Assembly: GCF_900177655.1 (NCBI RefSeq)
Contig: NZ_FXWK01000002.1
Coordinates: 806,001-870,000, forward strand
Direction: 5' to 3'
Source of the DNA: Devosia lucknowensis
Lineage (GTDB): Bacteria; Pseudomonadota; Alphaproteobacteria; Rhizobiales; Devosiaceae
Length of the DNA: 64,000 bases
The notes under the pieces: model-generated
Seen by the model: the letters and a program-made list of their open reading frames with translations, nothing else
What the model was told of the DNA's origin: nothing
The model's database searches: none
Program-made: the position numbers and the translations under genes
In this document: one piece after another, positions 8,079 through 18,205 of the stretch
Layout: the number at the start of each line of letters is the position of its first letter
Position numbering within the stretch: the stretch's first letter is position 1

Positions 8079-8614
8079 CAGTCGGGCTCTTCCTCGCCGG
8101 GATCGGCATCGAGAGGGGGCGAGATGACCAGATAACCGTCGGCAATGGCGATGGTGGGCACAACGTGCCTGGTGAACGGGTAAAGGAAGGTGTCGCCCGA
8201 GCGCGGGTCACGCACTTCCAGGATGTCACCGGCCCCGTGATCGTAGATGGCGCTGACGGCGCCGATGGAGACCCCGCTCTCGAGCCGCGCATCGAGGCCG
8301 ATCAGGTCGGCGTGGTAAAAATCGTCCTCGTCGTCGATCTCGGGCAGCTGGCTGCGATCGACATAAAGCTCCACGCCGTTGAGCAATTCGGCGGCGTTGC
8401 GATCGTTGACGCCCTTGAGGCGGGCGATCAGCACGGTTTTCTGCAGCCGCGCGCTTTCAATCGTCACCGTCAGGCCCGGCCGGTTGGTTGCCAGCGGCCC
8501 ATAGGAGGCAATATCCCCGGGATCTTCAGTGTGCGAGGCAATGCGCACCTCGCCCTTGATGCCATGCGCGGCGCCGATCGTGCCCATCAGGATGCGAGAG
8601 GAATTTTGCGTCAT
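8078..8614 (-). CDS. rimM: ribosome maturation factor RimM
   Basis: Assists assembly of the 30S subunit head by binding S19. The 178 residues carry the N-terminal RimM barrel ([15 protein letters not shown], then [16 protein letters not shown]) and the C-terminal PRC barrel ([26 protein letters not shown]). An open frame extends 10 codons upstream, but [11 protein letters not shown] fits homologues and is preceded by GAGCAGG. It heads the local rimM-trmD-rplS group; rpsP, usually in front, is not here. Confidence 0.95.
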   Translation of the reverse strand: MTQNSSRILMGTIGAAHGIKGEVRIASHTEDPGDIASYGPLATNRPGLTVTIESARLQKTVLIARLKGVNDRNAAELLNGVELYVDRSQLPEIDDEDDFYHADLIGLDARLESGVSIGAVSAIYDHGAGDILEVRDPRSGDTFLYPFTRHVVPTIAIADGYLVISPPLDADPGEEEPD

Positions 8615-8675
8615 GGCCTGCTCACTGTGGTTGCAAAGGCTCAAATAGCAGCGCCAGTGTCGGGCGCAAGCCCCG

Positions 8676-9275
8676 TCATTTCACCGGAACAAGTTCGATG
8701 ACGTCGTGCGTGGACTCGAACATCGGCGCTGGCAGCTCGAGCCGGTAGCGTCGGGTTGTGTCATCGCCGACCCGATAGATACAGCCGACCTGATTGCGTT
8801 CGGGATCGTCACCATAGGCTATAGGCTGCTCGTCGCCATAGTGCAGGGCACCCTGGTAGAACACGGCCTGGGCAGCCGAGGTGAGGGTACCGGAAAAGCG
8901 CTGCGAGCCAGATGTCTTGTCGATGCGCGAGCCGCCATCGGAAATCGTGCAGGCGAAATAGTCGTAGGCGGTGAGCGGCAGGATGCCGCCGAGCTTGATG
9001 GTGCGGCAGCGATATTTGCCATCGGGTATAGCGTCAATGTATCTGTCGCCACCCGAAAACAGTCCGGACACGGTGGCGCGTGCATCGGCATCCGTCGAGA
9101 GCAGCGCCTCAGCCAGGCCCATGCTGCGCGAGCGGAAGAAATCGAACATCCGGTCCGAATCGGCTTCGCTGACCTCGACGCCTGCGGGCACGTCGCAGGC
9201 CATCCCGGTTGCGGTCTGGGAGGCCAGCATGGCGATCATGACAAGCGTCATGCGTTTGGTCGGTCGGGTCCTCAT
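8676..9275 (-). CDS. DUF4893-family secreted protein
   Basis: A 199-residue protein of unknown function. Residues 1-27 form a signal peptide (basic MRTRPTKR, hydrophobic core, then TGMACDVP). The mature part has the DUF4893 pattern: GKYRCRTIKLGG, LTAYDYFACTISDGG, KTSGSQRFSGTL and a C-terminal YRLELPAPMFESTHDVIELVPV. Cysteines suggest a periplasmic disulfide protein. The ATG follows GGAGGCTTTGC, a good ribosome site. It sits upstream of rimM on the same strand, where rpsP often lies, with a 61-base gap. Confidence 0.78.
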   Translation of the reverse strand: MRTRPTKRMTLVMIAMLASQTATGMACDVPAGVEVSEADSDRMFDFFRSRSMGLAEALLSTDADARATVSGLFSGGDRYIDAIPDGKYRCRTIKLGGILPLTAYDYFACTISDGGSRIDKTSGSQRFSGTLTSAAQAVFYQGALHYGDEQPIAYGDDPERNQVGCIYRVGDDTTRRYRLELPAPMFESTHDVIELVPVK

Positions 9276-9356
9276 GCAAAGCCTCCGGTTCTACCTGTTG
9301 GGGGAACCTTGCATGGCAAATGCGCTTTCTCAAGGACAGCCGAACTGGAGGTCCCG

Positions 9357-9683
9357 ATGTCTCAGATTCTCACCGACCGCGAAGCCATCCGCGAATGGGC
9401 GACGGCCCGCGGCGGCAATCCCATGCTGATGGAGGTGCCCGAGGGCAGCCGGAGCCGGACGCTGCTGCAGCTGACCTTTGGCCAGCACGCCATCAATGCT
9501 GACGGCAACGAGGGTCCCGACCGGGTCGGCGGTTTCGAACTGGTGGATTGGGATGAGTGGTTTGCGGCGCTCGAAGCCAACAATCTGTCGCTGATGGTCT
9601 CGGATGATCCATCAGGCGGCAATGAAGCGGAATTCAGCTTCGTGGAGCGCGGCGAACGCAGCGACACGTCAGGCGCTGCCTGA
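9357..9683 (+). CDS. small conserved protein of unknown function
   Basis: A 108-residue acidic cytoplasmic protein (MSQILTDREAIREWATARGG). The pattern 'REAIREWA...GGNP..., F..DG.EG.D...L...WDEWFAALE..NLSLMVSDD' resembles a small family of short alphaproteobacterial proteins seen without known function. The ATG is preceded by GGAGGTCCCG, a strong ribosome site; the much longer open frame upstream, antisense to the DUF4893 gene, is not coding. No catalytic motif is seen. Confidence 0.75.
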   Translation: MSQILTDREAIREWATARGGNPMLMEVPEGSRSRTLLQLTFGQHAINADGNEGPDRVGGFELVDWDEWFAALEANNLSLMVSDDPSGGNEAEFSFVERGERSDTSGAA

Positions 9684-9710
9684 CCATTGTAAGCGCTGGA
9701 GACAGCGCGC

Positions 9711-9741
9711 GATCGGGACCAAGCTCGGCTTTGTCCCGATC
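9711..9741. repeat. intergenic inverted repeat
   Basis: GATCGGGAC and GTCCCGATC form perfect 9-bp arms around a 13-base loop, between two convergent genes. GCGC on both sides may extend the stem. No U-tract is present; it may slow transcription from both sides. Confidence 0.45.
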
Positions 9742-9755
9742 AGCGCCACGGCATG

Positions 9756-10079
9756 TCAGGTATTTTCCGGCAGCGGCACGGAATTAATCCCGCGCTCGTA
9801 GAGCGCCAGGGTGGCTTCGATATCGTCGAGATGCATCTGCAGGCCCTTTTCAACGGCTTCGGCCTGGCGACGGATCAGGTCGCGACGCGACAGCAGGTCG
9901 AAGCGTTCGCTCTCGAGTTCCTTGATCGCGAGGTCGATGCGGTCGCGGTGGGTGCCCAGGCGCTGCACCAGCGGAGCAACTTCGCTCGCCGAGGCCTGCT
10001 TGATCACGTTTTCCAGTTCTTCGAGTTGTTCAGTGCCAGGCTGGACAATTTTGAGTGCAGTCTTTGACCGCGTCGTCAT
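9756..10079 (-). CDS. small coiled-coil protein of unknown function
   Basis: A 107-residue, charged, mostly helical protein: MTTRSKTALKIVQPGTEQLE, then heptad-like leucine-rich stretches with many Glu and Arg residues (HRDRIDLAIKELESERFDLL, RRQAEAVEKGLQMHLDDIEA). No signal peptide or membrane segment. The open frame begins three codons earlier at a GTG, but the ATG has GAGGTGAG immediately upstream. I do not recognise the family; a structural or adaptor role is possible. Confidence 0.65.
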   Translation of the reverse strand: MTTRSKTALKIVQPGTEQLEELENVIKQASASEVAPLVQRLGTHRDRIDLAIKELESERFDLLSRRDLIRRQAEAVEKGLQMHLDDIEATLALYERGINSVPLPENT

Positions 10080-10123
10080 TTTACTCACCTCACGTTACTC
10101 GACCGGTGGTCGATCCATCCAAA

Positions 10124-10143
10124 TAAGTAGGATCAACTACTTA
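10124..10143. repeat. TAAGTAG inverted repeat
   Basis: TAAGTAG and CTACTTA flank GATCAA. It lies in the promoter region of the small coiled-coil gene and downstream of the metallopeptidase gene. On the minus strand it is followed by TTTGG, so it may be a weak terminator for leuC-metallopeptidase or an operator. Confidence 0.35.
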
Positions 10144-10207
10144 GCCGAGAAACGGGGCATTCCACAGCTTAACCCGTTCTTTACCTTAACGAGAAACCAT
10201 GCCGAGG

Positions 10208-10645
10208 TTATAAGCGCTCCTCGGCGTCGGCCGCCGCTTCGAGCGCTTCCATGTCCTCGTCGGAAAATCCGAAATGGTGTCCGAGCTCGTGGATCAGCAC
10301 ATGGGTGACGATTTCGCCCAGCGTGTTGTCGTCGTGCTCGGCCCAATAGTCGAGAATGGCGCGGCGGTAGAGATAGACGGTATTGGGCAGCTGGCCCGTC
10401 TGCGGCACGGCGCCGTCTTCGGTGAGACCGATGCCTGAAAACAGCCCCATCAACTCAAAGGGGCTTTCCATTCCGAAGCCTTCGAGGATGTCGTCCTCGG
10501 CAAATTCGGCGACCGAGCAGGTCACGTCGGCGGCAAGCGACTTGAAGGGCTCGGGCAGTTCGGCCAGGGCCTTGCTGGCCATGGCCTCGATGTCGTCGAG
10601 GGTCGGGGCATGGAGCCCCGACCAGTCCGTGGTCTTCAGTTCCAC
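10208..10645 (-). CDS. zincin-like metallopeptidase (PF06262 family)
   Basis: A 145-residue predicted zinc metallopeptidase. The HExxH motif is in [19 protein letters not shown] (about residues 115-133), with the third ligand probably from the second His pair, as in the DUF1025/Zincin_1 family; [17 protein letters not shown] and [12 protein letters not shown] fit family members. The only plausible start at the right distance is a GTG that overlaps the last codons of leuC, so it is co-translated with leuC. The substrate is not known. Confidence 0.85.
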   Translation of the reverse strand: MELKTTDWSGLHAPTLDDIEAMASKALAELPEPFKSLAADVTCSVAEFAEDDILEGFGMESPFELMGLFSGIGLTEDGAVPQTGQLPNTVYLYRRAILDYWAEHDDNTLGEIVTHVLIHELGHHFGFSDEDMEALEAAADAEERL

Positions 10646-12042
10646 TCGCGGATGTCGACGAAGTGGCCGGCAATGGCGGCGGCCGTGGCCATGGCGGGGG
10701 ACACGAGATGGGTGCGGCCCTTGAAGCCCTGGCGACCCTCGAAATTGCGATTCGAGGTGGAGGCGCAGCGCTCGCCGGGGGCAAGCTTGTCGGGGTTCAT
10801 GGCCAGGCACATGGAGCAGCCCGGCTCGCGCCATTCGAAGCCGGCATTCTTGAAGATCACGTCGAGGCCTTCGGCTTCAGCCTGTGCCTTGACGAGGCCC
10901 GACCCCGGCACAACCATGGCCGACACATGCGCGGCCACCTTGCGGTCCCCAATGACGGCGGCAGCGGCGCGCAGGTCTTCGATGCGACCATTGGTGCAGG
11001 AGCCGACAAAGACGCGGTCGAGCTTGATGTCGGTGATCTTGGTGCCGGGCTTGAGGCCCATATAGTCCAGCGCCCGCCACTTGGAGGCGCGCTTGGTTTC
11101 GTCCTGGATGTCATCCGGGTTGGGAACGATGCCCTGCACCGAAATGACGTCCTCGGGCGAGGAGCCCCAGGAAACGATCGGCGGCAGCTTGGCAGCGTCG
11201 AGGATGACGACCTTGTCGTAATGGGCGCCCTCGTCGGTGTGGAGGGTCTTCCAGTAGTCGAGCGCCATGTCCCAGGCCTGGCCCTTGGGCGCGCGCGGGC
11301 GGTCCTTCACATAGGCGAAGGTGGTCTCGTCGGGGGCGATAAGGCCGGCGCGGGCGCCGCCTTCGATAGTCATGTTGCAGACCGTCATGCGGCCTTCCAT
11401 CGACAGCGAGCGGATGGCTTCGCCGGCAAATTCGATCACGTGACCATTGCCGCCGGCGGTGCCGATCTCGCCGATGATGGCGAGGATGATGTCCTTGGCG
11501 GTGACGCCCGGCGGCAGCTGGCCATCGACGCGGACCAGCATGTTCTTGGCCTTTTGCTGGATCAGCGTCTGGGTGGCCAGAACGTGCTCGACCTCGGACG
11601 TGCCGATGCCGTGGGCCAGGGCGCCGAAGGCACCATGGGTCGACGTGTGCGAGTCACCGCAGACGATAGTCATGCCGGGCAGGGTGAAACCCTGTTCCGG
11701 GCCGACGATATGGACGATGCCCTGCCTGACATCGAACGGATCGTAATATTCGATCCCGAAGTCCTTGGTGTTTTCGGCCAGCGCCGCGATCTGGATGGCG
11801 CTCTCGGGATCGGGATTGGGCAGGGAACGGTCTGTGGTGGGCACGTTGTGGTCGACAACGGCCAGCGTGCGCTCGGGGTGACGGACCTTGCGGCCGTTCA
11901 TGCGCAGCCCTTCGAAGGCCTGTGGCGAGGTCACTTCGTGCACCAGGTGCCGGTCGATATAGAGAAGGCTCGTACCGTCCTCGTTATTCTGGACCAGATG
12001 GTCGTCCCAGATCTTGTCGTAGAGCGTACGGGCCTTGGTCAT
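10636..12042 (-). CDS. leuC: 3-isopropylmalate dehydratase large subunit
   Basis: Isomerises 2- to 3-isopropylmalate in leucine synthesis, together with LeuD. The 468 residues match the family. The [4Fe-4S] ligands are visible in [12 protein letters not shown] and in [22 protein letters not shown] and [19 protein letters not shown] are family signatures. leuD is not adjacent. It follows purH with a terminator-like hairpin in between and overlaps the metallopeptidase gene downstream. Confidence 0.98.
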   Translation of the reverse strand: MTKARTLYDKIWDDHLVQNNEDGTSLLYIDRHLVHEVTSPQAFEGLRMNGRKVRHPERTLAVVDHNVPTTDRSLPNPDPESAIQIAALAENTKDFGIEYYDPFDVRQGIVHIVGPEQGFTLPGMTIVCGDSHTSTHGAFGALAHGIGTSEVEHVLATQTLIQQKAKNMLVRVDGQLPPGVTAKDIILAIIGEIGTAGGNGHVIEFAGEAIRSLSMEGRMTVCNMTIEGGARAGLIAPDETTFAYVKDRPRAPKGQAWDMALDYWKTLHTDEGAHYDKVVILDAAKLPPIVSWGSSPEDVISVQGIVPNPDDIQDETKRASKWRALDYMGLKPGTKITDIKLDRVFVGSCTNGRIEDLRAAAAVIGDRKVAAHVSAMVVPGSGLVKAQAEAEGLDVIFKNAGFEWREPGCSMCLAMNPDKLAPGERCASTSNRNFEGRQGFKGRTHLVSPAMATAAAIAGHFVDIREWN

Positions 12043-12107
12043 ATCGGCTTTCCAGCAGCAGGAATGAACTTTGGAGTGGTTCTAATCCCAAGCAGGAAGA
12101 GGGTCAA

Positions 12108-12137
12108 GCACAACCGTACCGCAGGGTACGGCTGTGC
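12108..12137 (-). terminator. hairpin between purH and leuC
   Basis: Arms GCACAGCCGTACC and GGTACGGTTGTGC (minus strand, one G-U pair) close a CTGC loop and are followed by TTGACC. A strong 13-bp stem just beyond the purH stop; the U-tract is poor, so this could also be an attenuator for leuC. Confidence 0.6.
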
Positions 12138-12145
12138 CCGAGCAG

Positions 12146-13729
12146 TCAATGCCGGAAGTGGCGCATGCCCGTCATGACCATGGCGATCCCAGCAGCATCG
12201 GCTGCGGCGATGACCTCGTCGTCGCGCATCGAACCGCCCGGCTGGATGACGGCGGTGGCGCCGGCCGCGACCAGGGCCTCGAGCCCGTCGGCGAAGGGGA
12301 AGAAGGCGTCGGAGGCGACCACCGAGCCCTCGGTCAGCGCCCCGTCCAGCCCCGCTGCCTGGGCTGCGTCGATGGACTTGCGATGGGCGACGCGCGCTGA
12401 ATCGACTCTCGACATCTGCCCGGCGCCGATGCCGGCGGTGGCGCCATCCTTGACATAGATGATGGCGTTTGACTTGACGTGCTTGGCCACTTTCGCCGCG
12501 AGCTTGAGATCCACCAATTCCTGTTCGGTCGGCTGGCGCCTGGTGACGACCTTGAGGTCGCAATCGTCGACATTCTTGTTGTCGCGGCCCTGCACCAGCA
12601 GACCCCCGGCCACCGACTTGACCAGGAGACCTTCGGCCTTGGGATCGGCAAGGCCGCCGGTCAGCAGGAGCCGGAGGTTCTTCTTGGCGGCAATGATCGC
12701 CTGGGCTTCCGGAGTGGCGGAGGGCGCAACGATCACCTCGGTGAAGACCTTGACGATCTCGGTGGCCGTTTCGGCGTCGATCTCGCGGTTGGTGGCGACG
12801 ATGCCGCCAAAGGCCGAGACCGGATCGGTGCGCAGGGCCTTCCTGTAGGCATCGGTCAGGTTCGAAGCCACGGCGACGCCGCAGGGATTGGCGTGCTTGA
12901 TGATGGCGACGGCGGCAGTTTCCGCCGGATCGAATTCGCTCACCAGTTCGAAGGCGGCGTCGGTGTCGTTGATGTTGTTGTAGGAGAGGGTCTTGCCTTG
13001 GACCTGGCTGGCCGTGGCGACGCCCGGGCGGTTTTCACCGGTCTTGTAGAAGGCGGCCCACTGGTGCGGGTTTTCGCCGTAGCGCATGACTTCGCTCAGC
13101 GTGCCGGCAAAGCTGCGATAGCTGACATCGGCGAAGTCGATCTCGCGGGCGAACCAGGATGAAATGGCGCTGTCATAGGCGGCGGTGCGGGCATAGGCCT
13201 TGGCGGCGAGCTTCTGGCGCAGCGCGAAGGGTATGCCGCCCGACCTGATGGCGTCGAGAATGGCGGGGTAGTCGGCGGGGTCGACGACGACCGTCACATA
13301 GGCATGGTTCTTGGCGGCGGAGCGTACCATGGCCGGGCCGCCGATATCGATGTTCTCGATGATCTCGTCATAGCTGGCGCCCGAGGCGACGGTCTTTTCG
13401 AAGGGGTAGAGATTGACGGCGACGAGATCGATGGGGCCGATCTCGTGCTCGTCCATCGAGGCCTTGTGGGCCGGATTGTCGCGCACCGAGAGCAGGCCGC
13501 CATGCACCTTGGGGTGGAGCGTCTTGACCCGGCCATCCATCATTTCGGGAAAACCGGTGAGGTCGGAAATGTCGCGCACCGGCAGGCCCGCTTCACTGAT
13601 GAGCTTGTGCGTGCCGCCGGTCGATACCAGCTTGACGCCTGCCTCCGCGAGCCCGCGCGCGAAGTCGGTCATGCCCGATTTGTCGAATACCGAAAGCAGT
13701 GCCCGCCCGACCGTTACCGTCTTGCCCAT
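12146..13729 (-). CDS. purH: bifunctional AICAR transformylase/IMP cyclohydrolase
   Basis: Catalyses the last two steps of IMP synthesis. The 527 residues hold the N-terminal MGS-like IMP cyclohydrolase ([49 protein letters not shown]) and the C-terminal AICAR formyltransferase ([37 protein letters not shown]). The C-terminus MRHFRH is typical. It is the last gene of the htpX-rsmB-heparinase-purH run on this strand. Confidence 0.98.
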   Translation of the reverse strand: MGKTVTVGRALLSVFDKSGMTDFARGLAEAGVKLVSTGGTHKLISEAGLPVRDISDLTGFPEMMDGRVKTLHPKVHGGLLSVRDNPAHKASMDEHEIGPIDLVAVNLYPFEKTVASGASYDEIIENIDIGGPAMVRSAAKNHAYVTVVVDPADYPAILDAIRSGGIPFALRQKLAAKAYARTAAYDSAISSWFAREIDFADVSYRSFAGTLSEVMRYGENPHQWAAFYKTGENRPGVATASQVQGKTLSYNNINDTDAAFELVSEFDPAETAAVAIIKHANPCGVAVASNLTDAYRKALRTDPVSAFGGIVATNREIDAETATEIVKVFTEVIVAPSATPEAQAIIAAKKNLRLLLTGGLADPKAEGLLVKSVAGGLLVQGRDNKNVDDCDLKVVTRRQPTEQELVDLKLAAKVAKHVKSNAIIYVKDGATAGIGAGQMSRVDSARVAHRKSIDAAQAAGLDGALTEGSVVASDAFFPFADGLEALVAAGATAVIQPGGSMRDDEVIAAADAAGIAMVMTGMRHFRH

Positions 13730-13847
13730 GAGAATGTCGTCTCGCCGTCAATGGAGGAATTTGCGCGCTCGCTAGCACGAGACGGGGCAAAGGCCAATGG
13801 GTTTGCGGCGCCTCCATGCGAATGCACGGAGAGATTGGCAGCGGACC

Positions 13848-15464
13848 CTATTCCTGTTCCAGCGTAAAGATCCACGCTATCTCGGTATCCGGGCCGACAC
13901 TGGTCTCGAGCACGAGCTGCCGGGTACGGTGGAAACCGAGATAGGCGGACTGGCGCACGCTGTCCTCTTCGCGGAATTGCGCGCCTTCCCAAAGAAAGCT
14001 CCACACCGCGCCATTGGGCAGGACCAGCCGGGCAATGCCTTCGCCGGTGGTGCGGCGCACCTTGATGCCGGGTGCCAAATGGAAGCGCAGCGCCAGGAGG
14101 CCATGCGGCTCGCCCGTGGCGACGATGCGGTCCTGGCCGACAAGCGTTGTGCCTTCAGAAAGAAGGGTCAGACGGCGCTCCACTTCGGCGCCGAAACGCG
14201 GTGCATAGCCGGCGCTGGACATGATCAGCATATGCTCGGCGGTTTCGAGCGTCATCGGCCTGGGCGACGGCGGACGGCCGGCACGAACCTGTGCGGCGCC
14301 CTCGGCGTCGATAGTGGCCGAGGAATGGGCCACGGCCTGACGGAAGAGATCGCGGCTCTCCAGCATGTCGGAGGGTGCGGGACCGCAGGAGCCGACGATG
14401 AGCTCGCTGCCATGAGCGAATTCGAAGGCGAGGCCGCCATCATGAGCTTCGGTGTCGAACCCTGCGGGCGGACGCAGTCCACTGTCGCCGACGACCACGC
14501 TTTCACCGGCCCGGATGATGCCGTAGCCGCCCAGCAGCCGCGAGCGGCGCGATGCCGAGGGTCCATTGGCCTGCACGGCGACAAGCACGTCGTGGGGCAC
14601 CTGGCCGCAACCGTTGAAATAGACCGGCTCGCCGCTCGACAGCGTCAACGCGTCCAGCGCTTCGTGCATGCGGTCGATGCGATTGGTGAGCTCGGACATG
14701 GCCGGGCTGCCGTGACGGCCGACGGCGCGGCGCAGGCTGGCCAGTTCGACCAGCAAGGACAGCTGGAGTTTGGGATTGCGCGAGAGATGCAGGCCATCGC
14801 CATCGAGCTGCTGGGCCAGAAGCGCGTCGAGCCGGGCGACATGACCATCAATATCGGGCACGTCGCCGATATTGCACAGCTCGGCGCCCAGGAGGCCGAG
14901 AGCGGCGAAAAGGGCCTCCACGGCATCGGCCGCAAGGGCGCCACGCACACGCAGGCTCTGGACCTGGGTGGAGAGACTGCGCTGAATGGTCCGCGTCTGG
15001 TCGGGAGTGGCGCCATCGAGCACCAGGGTCAGGTGCCGAAGCCAGTTGAGCACGCGCTGGGCGGTCAGCGTCAGCGTCCAGCTGTCGGCCTCGAACTGAC
15101 CTTCGCGGCCGATCCAGTCCAGTACAAGCGTCCGCGCGAACAGCCGCTCCCCCGGATCGCGGACGTCGCGGAAGTGCCGCAGCCAGGAAAAGCTATGGAG
15201 ATTGTTCCACCAGTCGGGATGATCGACATCGATGGCGAAGGGCGAGGCACCGCCGGTCTCGAACAGTTTCGAGGCCAGAAGGTAGCGACCGGACATCATT
15301 TCGCGCACGGCCTCGCGGTCCGCCGGGCGGAAGTCGGGGAGGTCGCCCGCATAAGCGTTGTCGGTGTGTCCGCGCCAGGTCCAGCGCAGCAGGGGCATGG
15401 TTACGATCTGATCGGCCAGGCCCAGCGCAACGCGTCGGCCGGCCGTCATCAGCCGCCCGCTCAC
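13848..15464 (-). CDS. heparinase II/III family protein
   Basis: A 538-residue protein of the polysaccharide-lyase-like heparinase II/III superfamily. The N-terminal alpha/alpha toroid region includes FAIDVDHPDWWNNLHSFSWL and TAQRVLNWLRHL; the C-terminal beta-sandwich domain includes EFAHGSELIVGSCGP and LFRQAVAHSSATID. No clear signal peptide is seen. Orthologues sit beside purH and rsmB throughout Hyphomicrobiales, which argues for a housekeeping, perhaps envelope-related, role rather than sugar scavenging; the substrate is unknown. The start is a GTG; an ATG 15 bases later is an alternative. Confidence 0.85.
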   Translation of the reverse strand: MSGRLMTAGRRVALGLADQIVTMPLLRWTWRGHTDNAYAGDLPDFRPADREAVREMMSGRYLLASKLFETGGASPFAIDVDHPDWWNNLHSFSWLRHFRDVRDPGERLFARTLVLDWIGREGQFEADSWTLTLTAQRVLNWLRHLTLVLDGATPDQTRTIQRSLSTQVQSLRVRGALAADAVEALFAALGLLGAELCNIGDVPDIDGHVARLDALLAQQLDGDGLHLSRNPKLQLSLLVELASLRRAVGRHGSPAMSELTNRIDRMHEALDALTLSSGEPVYFNGCGQVPHDVLVAVQANGPSASRRSRLLGGYGIIRAGESVVVGDSGLRPPAGFDTEAHDGGLAFEFAHGSELIVGSCGPAPSDMLESRDLFRQAVAHSSATIDAEGAAQVRAGRPPSPRPMTLETAEHMLIMSSAGYAPRFGAEVERRLTLLSEGTTLVGQDRIVATGEPHGLLALRFHLAPGIKVRRTTGEGIARLVLPNGAVWSFLWEGAQFREEDSVRQSAYLGFHRTRQLVLETSVGPDTEIAWIFTLEQE

Positions 15465-15567
15465 CGTCCGGCCTCCATCCGTGCCGGATCGAAGGCGCCA
15501 CTCCTGTCGCGTCGTCTCTGCAAGAACCCGATCCCTGCCGGAATACCCGGATAAGTCCCTATAGGCT

Positions 15568-16869
15568 TTAGCCTGTTCGCCTGAATCGCGCCACGAAGAA
15601 CCCGTCCATCCCCGGATTTCCGCTTCCCGGCGTCATTGCCGGGTGGGTGCGGACCAGCCCATCCGATGTCACCGCCTCGGAAAGTCCCGGTAGTTCGGCC
15701 ACGGCCACGGGGAGCAGGGACAGGCCCGGCAGGGCCTCGAGCGCCCAGCGCACCTGGTCTTCGCCCTCGGCCTGTTCGAGCGAACAGACGCAGTAGATCA
15801 GCGTACCGCCGGGCGCGAGGCACCGGAAGGCATTGGCGATCAGTGCCCGCTGCAGGCGGACGCGCCCGGCAATGTCCTGCGCCGAGCGGCTCCAGAGCAC
15901 TTCGGGGTGACGACGGAAGGTGCCGGTGGCCGAACAGGGCGCGTCAAGGAGGACACCGTCGAAGGGGGTTGCCGGGTCGAAGGTCGCGGCATCGGCCTCC
16001 ACGACCTTGGGCGCATAGCCCAGGCGGGCCATGTTGCCCTTGAGCCGTGCTAGCCTCATGGCATCGCTGTCGAGCGCCGTCACCTTGTAGCCGGCCTTGA
16101 CGAGCTGCGCGGTCTTGCCGCCGGGGGCGGCGCAGAGATCGAGCACGGTGCTGCCGGCATCGAGGCCGACAAGGCGAGCAGGCAGGGCCGAGGCCACGTC
16201 CTGTACCCACCAGCGCCCCTCGTCATAGCCGGGCAGGGCCTCGACGGGCCGGTCGCGATTCTCGATGCGCACGGAATCGGCGATCAGCCGCTCGGCGCCG
16301 AGGGCGTCGACAAGGGCCGCATCGTCATCCCGTAGGGTAAGGTCAAGCGGCGCGCCATCCACGAGGGTTTCGGCAAATCGCGACACGGCATCGGCGCCGT
16401 AGGCGGCGGTCCAGGCCTGCGCGAGATGCTCGGGCAGCAACAGGGCCTCGTCCATGAGGCCATAGCGCGCCGAATTGGACTGGGCGCGGCGCAACACGGC
16501 GTTCATCAGGCCGGCGAGGTGCCTTGCCTTGGAGTCGCGCTTTACCGCCTCGACGGCGAGGAACAGGGCACTATGGGCGCCGAGATCGGGCAGGAAAACG
16601 AGCTGGGCCAGCGACAGGCGCAACACCGCCTCGAACGTTCCTGATTTGGCCGGCATGCCTTTTTCCAGCAGCTCGGCCAGCATAACGTTGATCTGGCCGT
16701 GGCGGCGCAGCGCAGTGGTCACCAGACGATTGGCGAGGGCACGGTCGCGCCCGTCCGCCATTTCGCCTGCGTCCAGCGGCGCGAAGTGCTCGCCTGCGAG
16801 AACGGATTTCAGCCGCTGTGCGGCGGCGAGGCGGAGCTTCAGGCCCGCCGGTTCGGTGCGTTGCGCCAA
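15568..16869 (-). CDS. rsmB: 16S rRNA (cytosine-C5)-methyltransferase, RsmB type
   Basis: The RsmB family makes m5C967 in 16S rRNA using SAM. The 433 residues have an N-terminal NusB-like RNA-binding domain (about 10-140) and a C-terminal Rossmann methyltransferase: VLDLCAAPGGKTAQL (SAM loop), FDGVLLDAPCSATGTFRRHPE (motif IV) and LIYCVCSLEQAEGEDQ (second Cys motif). The middle Thr/Ser of the usual YxTCS is Val here. It follows htpX and precedes the heparinase gene. Confidence 0.93.
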   Translation of the reverse strand: MAQRTEPAGLKLRLAAAQRLKSVLAGEHFAPLDAGEMADGRDRALANRLVTTALRRHGQINVMLAELLEKGMPAKSGTFEAVLRLSLAQLVFLPDLGAHSALFLAVEAVKRDSKARHLAGLMNAVLRRAQSNSARYGLMDEALLLPEHLAQAWTAAYGADAVSRFAETLVDGAPLDLTLRDDDAALVDALGAERLIADSVRIENRDRPVEALPGYDEGRWWVQDVASALPARLVGLDAGSTVLDLCAAPGGKTAQLVKAGYKVTALDSDAMRLARLKGNMARLGYAPKVVEADAATFDPATPFDGVLLDAPCSATGTFRRHPEVLWSRSAQDIAGRVRLQRALIANAFRCLAPGGTLIYCVCSLEQAEGEDQVRWALEALPGLSLLPVAVAELPGLSEAVTSDGLVRTHPAMTPGSGNPGMDGFFVARFRRTG

Positions 16870-16914
16870 TTCGTCAACTCAGTTGCGGCGCGCAATCAAA
16901 GCGAAGCGCGCTTC

Positions 16915-17898
16915 TTATCCCCAGGGACCGCGGACATTCCCGTCGTCTTCGGTGCGTCCAGCGGTCGGCACTCGCCAGCCGCCGCCGTTGTCGCGGCCGC
17001 TCGAAGCGGGGCGCGGGCGGGGCTGGGGCCGGCGCCCCTTATCGTCCACGCTCATTTCCGCCGCAAGCCTTTGCAACGCCTGGATGCGATTGCCGGTGTC
17101 GGGATGGGTGGAAAAGAGGTTGTCCATGCGCTGTCCGTTGAGCGGGTTCACGATGTACATGTGCGCCATTGCCGGGTTGCGCTCGGCTGCGACATTGACC
17201 TGACGGCCGGCCAGCGTTGCGATCTTGTTGAGGGCCGAGGCAAGAGCCAGGGGGTCGCCGGAGATTTCGGCGCCATCCTTGTCAGCCTCGTATTCGCGGG
17301 TCCGGCTCACCGCCATCTGCACCATCGCCGCTGCGAGCGGCGCCAGGAACACCATCAGCAGCGAGCCGATACCGCCCAGCGGATTGTTGCGGTTGTTGCC
17401 ACCGCCAAAAAACAGCCCGAACTGCGCAAGGGCAGAAATGGCGCCAGCCAGCGTGGCAGTGATGGTCATGGTCAGGGTGTCGCGGTTCTTGATGTGAGCC
17501 AGTTCGTGCGCCACGACGCCCGCCACTTCGCGGGTATCGAGCTGGCGCAGCAGCCCCGAAGACACGGCAACCGCCGCATTGTCCGGATCGCGACCGGTGG
17601 CGAACGCATTGGGCTGGTCAGTTTCAATGACGTAGACGGCGGGCGTAGGAATGCCGGCACGCTTGGACAGGACATCGACCATGTCATAGAGCTCTGGCGC
17701 ACGGGAGCGCTCGACCGGGACGGCGTTCTGCATGCGCAGCACCATCTTGTCGGAGTTCCAGTAGGCAAAGAGGTTTGTCACTGCGGCGAAGGCGAGCGCG
17801 ATCATCATGCCGCCGGTGCCGCCGATGAAATAGCCGACCACCATGAACAAGGCCGTCATACCGGCAAGAAGCACGAAGGTGCGGAAGGCATTGAACAT
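16915..17898 (-). CDS. htpX: membrane zinc protease HtpX
   Basis: An inner-membrane M48 metalloprotease for quality control of membrane proteins. Two N-terminal hydrophobic segments (about 6-25 and 30-48) precede the catalytic HELAH at 131-135 and the downstream zinc ligand Glu in [14 protein letters not shown]; another hydrophobic region lies between. The 327-residue length reflects a proline-rich, basic C-terminal tail ([13 protein letters not shown] region) beyond the core. The ATG and [15 protein letters not shown] match family N-termini. Confidence 0.97.
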   Translation of the reverse strand: MFNAFRTFVLLAGMTALFMVVGYFIGGTGGMMIALAFAAVTNLFAYWNSDKMVLRMQNAVPVERSRAPELYDMVDVLSKRAGIPTPAVYVIETDQPNAFATGRDPDNAAVAVSSGLLRQLDTREVAGVVAHELAHIKNRDTLTMTITATLAGAISALAQFGLFFGGGNNRNNPLGGIGSLLMVFLAPLAAAMVQMAVSRTREYEADKDGAEISGDPLALASALNKIATLAGRQVNVAAERNPAMAHMYIVNPLNGQRMDNLFSTHPDTGNRIQALQRLAAEMSVDDKGRRPQPRPRPASSGRDNGGGWRVPTAGRTEDDGNVRGPWG

Positions 17899-17992
17899 GG
17901 TCTAACCCCTTGGGTTGGAAGTCTTGGCAAACTATGTTGTGTGCAGTCCGGTTCCCCGCAAGCGGAATGACGAAAACTTATTGGAATGCGAA

Positions 17993-18205
17993 ATGCCCGG
18001 TGATCCAACTCCCGACGCCAATGATCCTGCCGAAGTCCGGGAACTGACCCCGGCTGCCCGGCGTGCGCTGGCCGAAGCCGAAGCGCGGCGGCAGGCGATC
18101 GATGCCGCCACCGCGATGGCGCCCAAGGAGAAGGGCGGGCGCGGCGGGCTTGAACCGGGCCGCTACGGCGACTGGGAGATCAAGGGCCTGACCAGCGACT
18201 TCTAG
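17993..18205 (+). CDS. DUF1674 / SDHAF4-like succinate dehydrogenase assembly factor
   Basis: A 70-residue protein whose C-terminus (GGLEPGRYGDWEIKGLTSDF) is the DUF1674 signature shared with the mitochondrial SDHAF4 family, which assists flavination or assembly of succinate dehydrogenase. The N-terminal half is low-complexity and charged. The frame is open further upstream, but the ATG of MPGDPTPDAND fits homologue lengths. Its last 26 bases overlap the 3' end of the convergent SRPBCC gene. Confidence 0.85.
   Translation: MPGDPTPDANDPAEVRELTPAARRALAEAEARRQAIDAATAMAPKEKGGRGGLEPGRYGDWEIKGLTSDF

Noticed and set aside
10663..12177. 504-codon open frame on the plus strand opposite leuC
   Set aside because: Shadow of leuC; Gly/Asp/Val-rich with no fold pattern.
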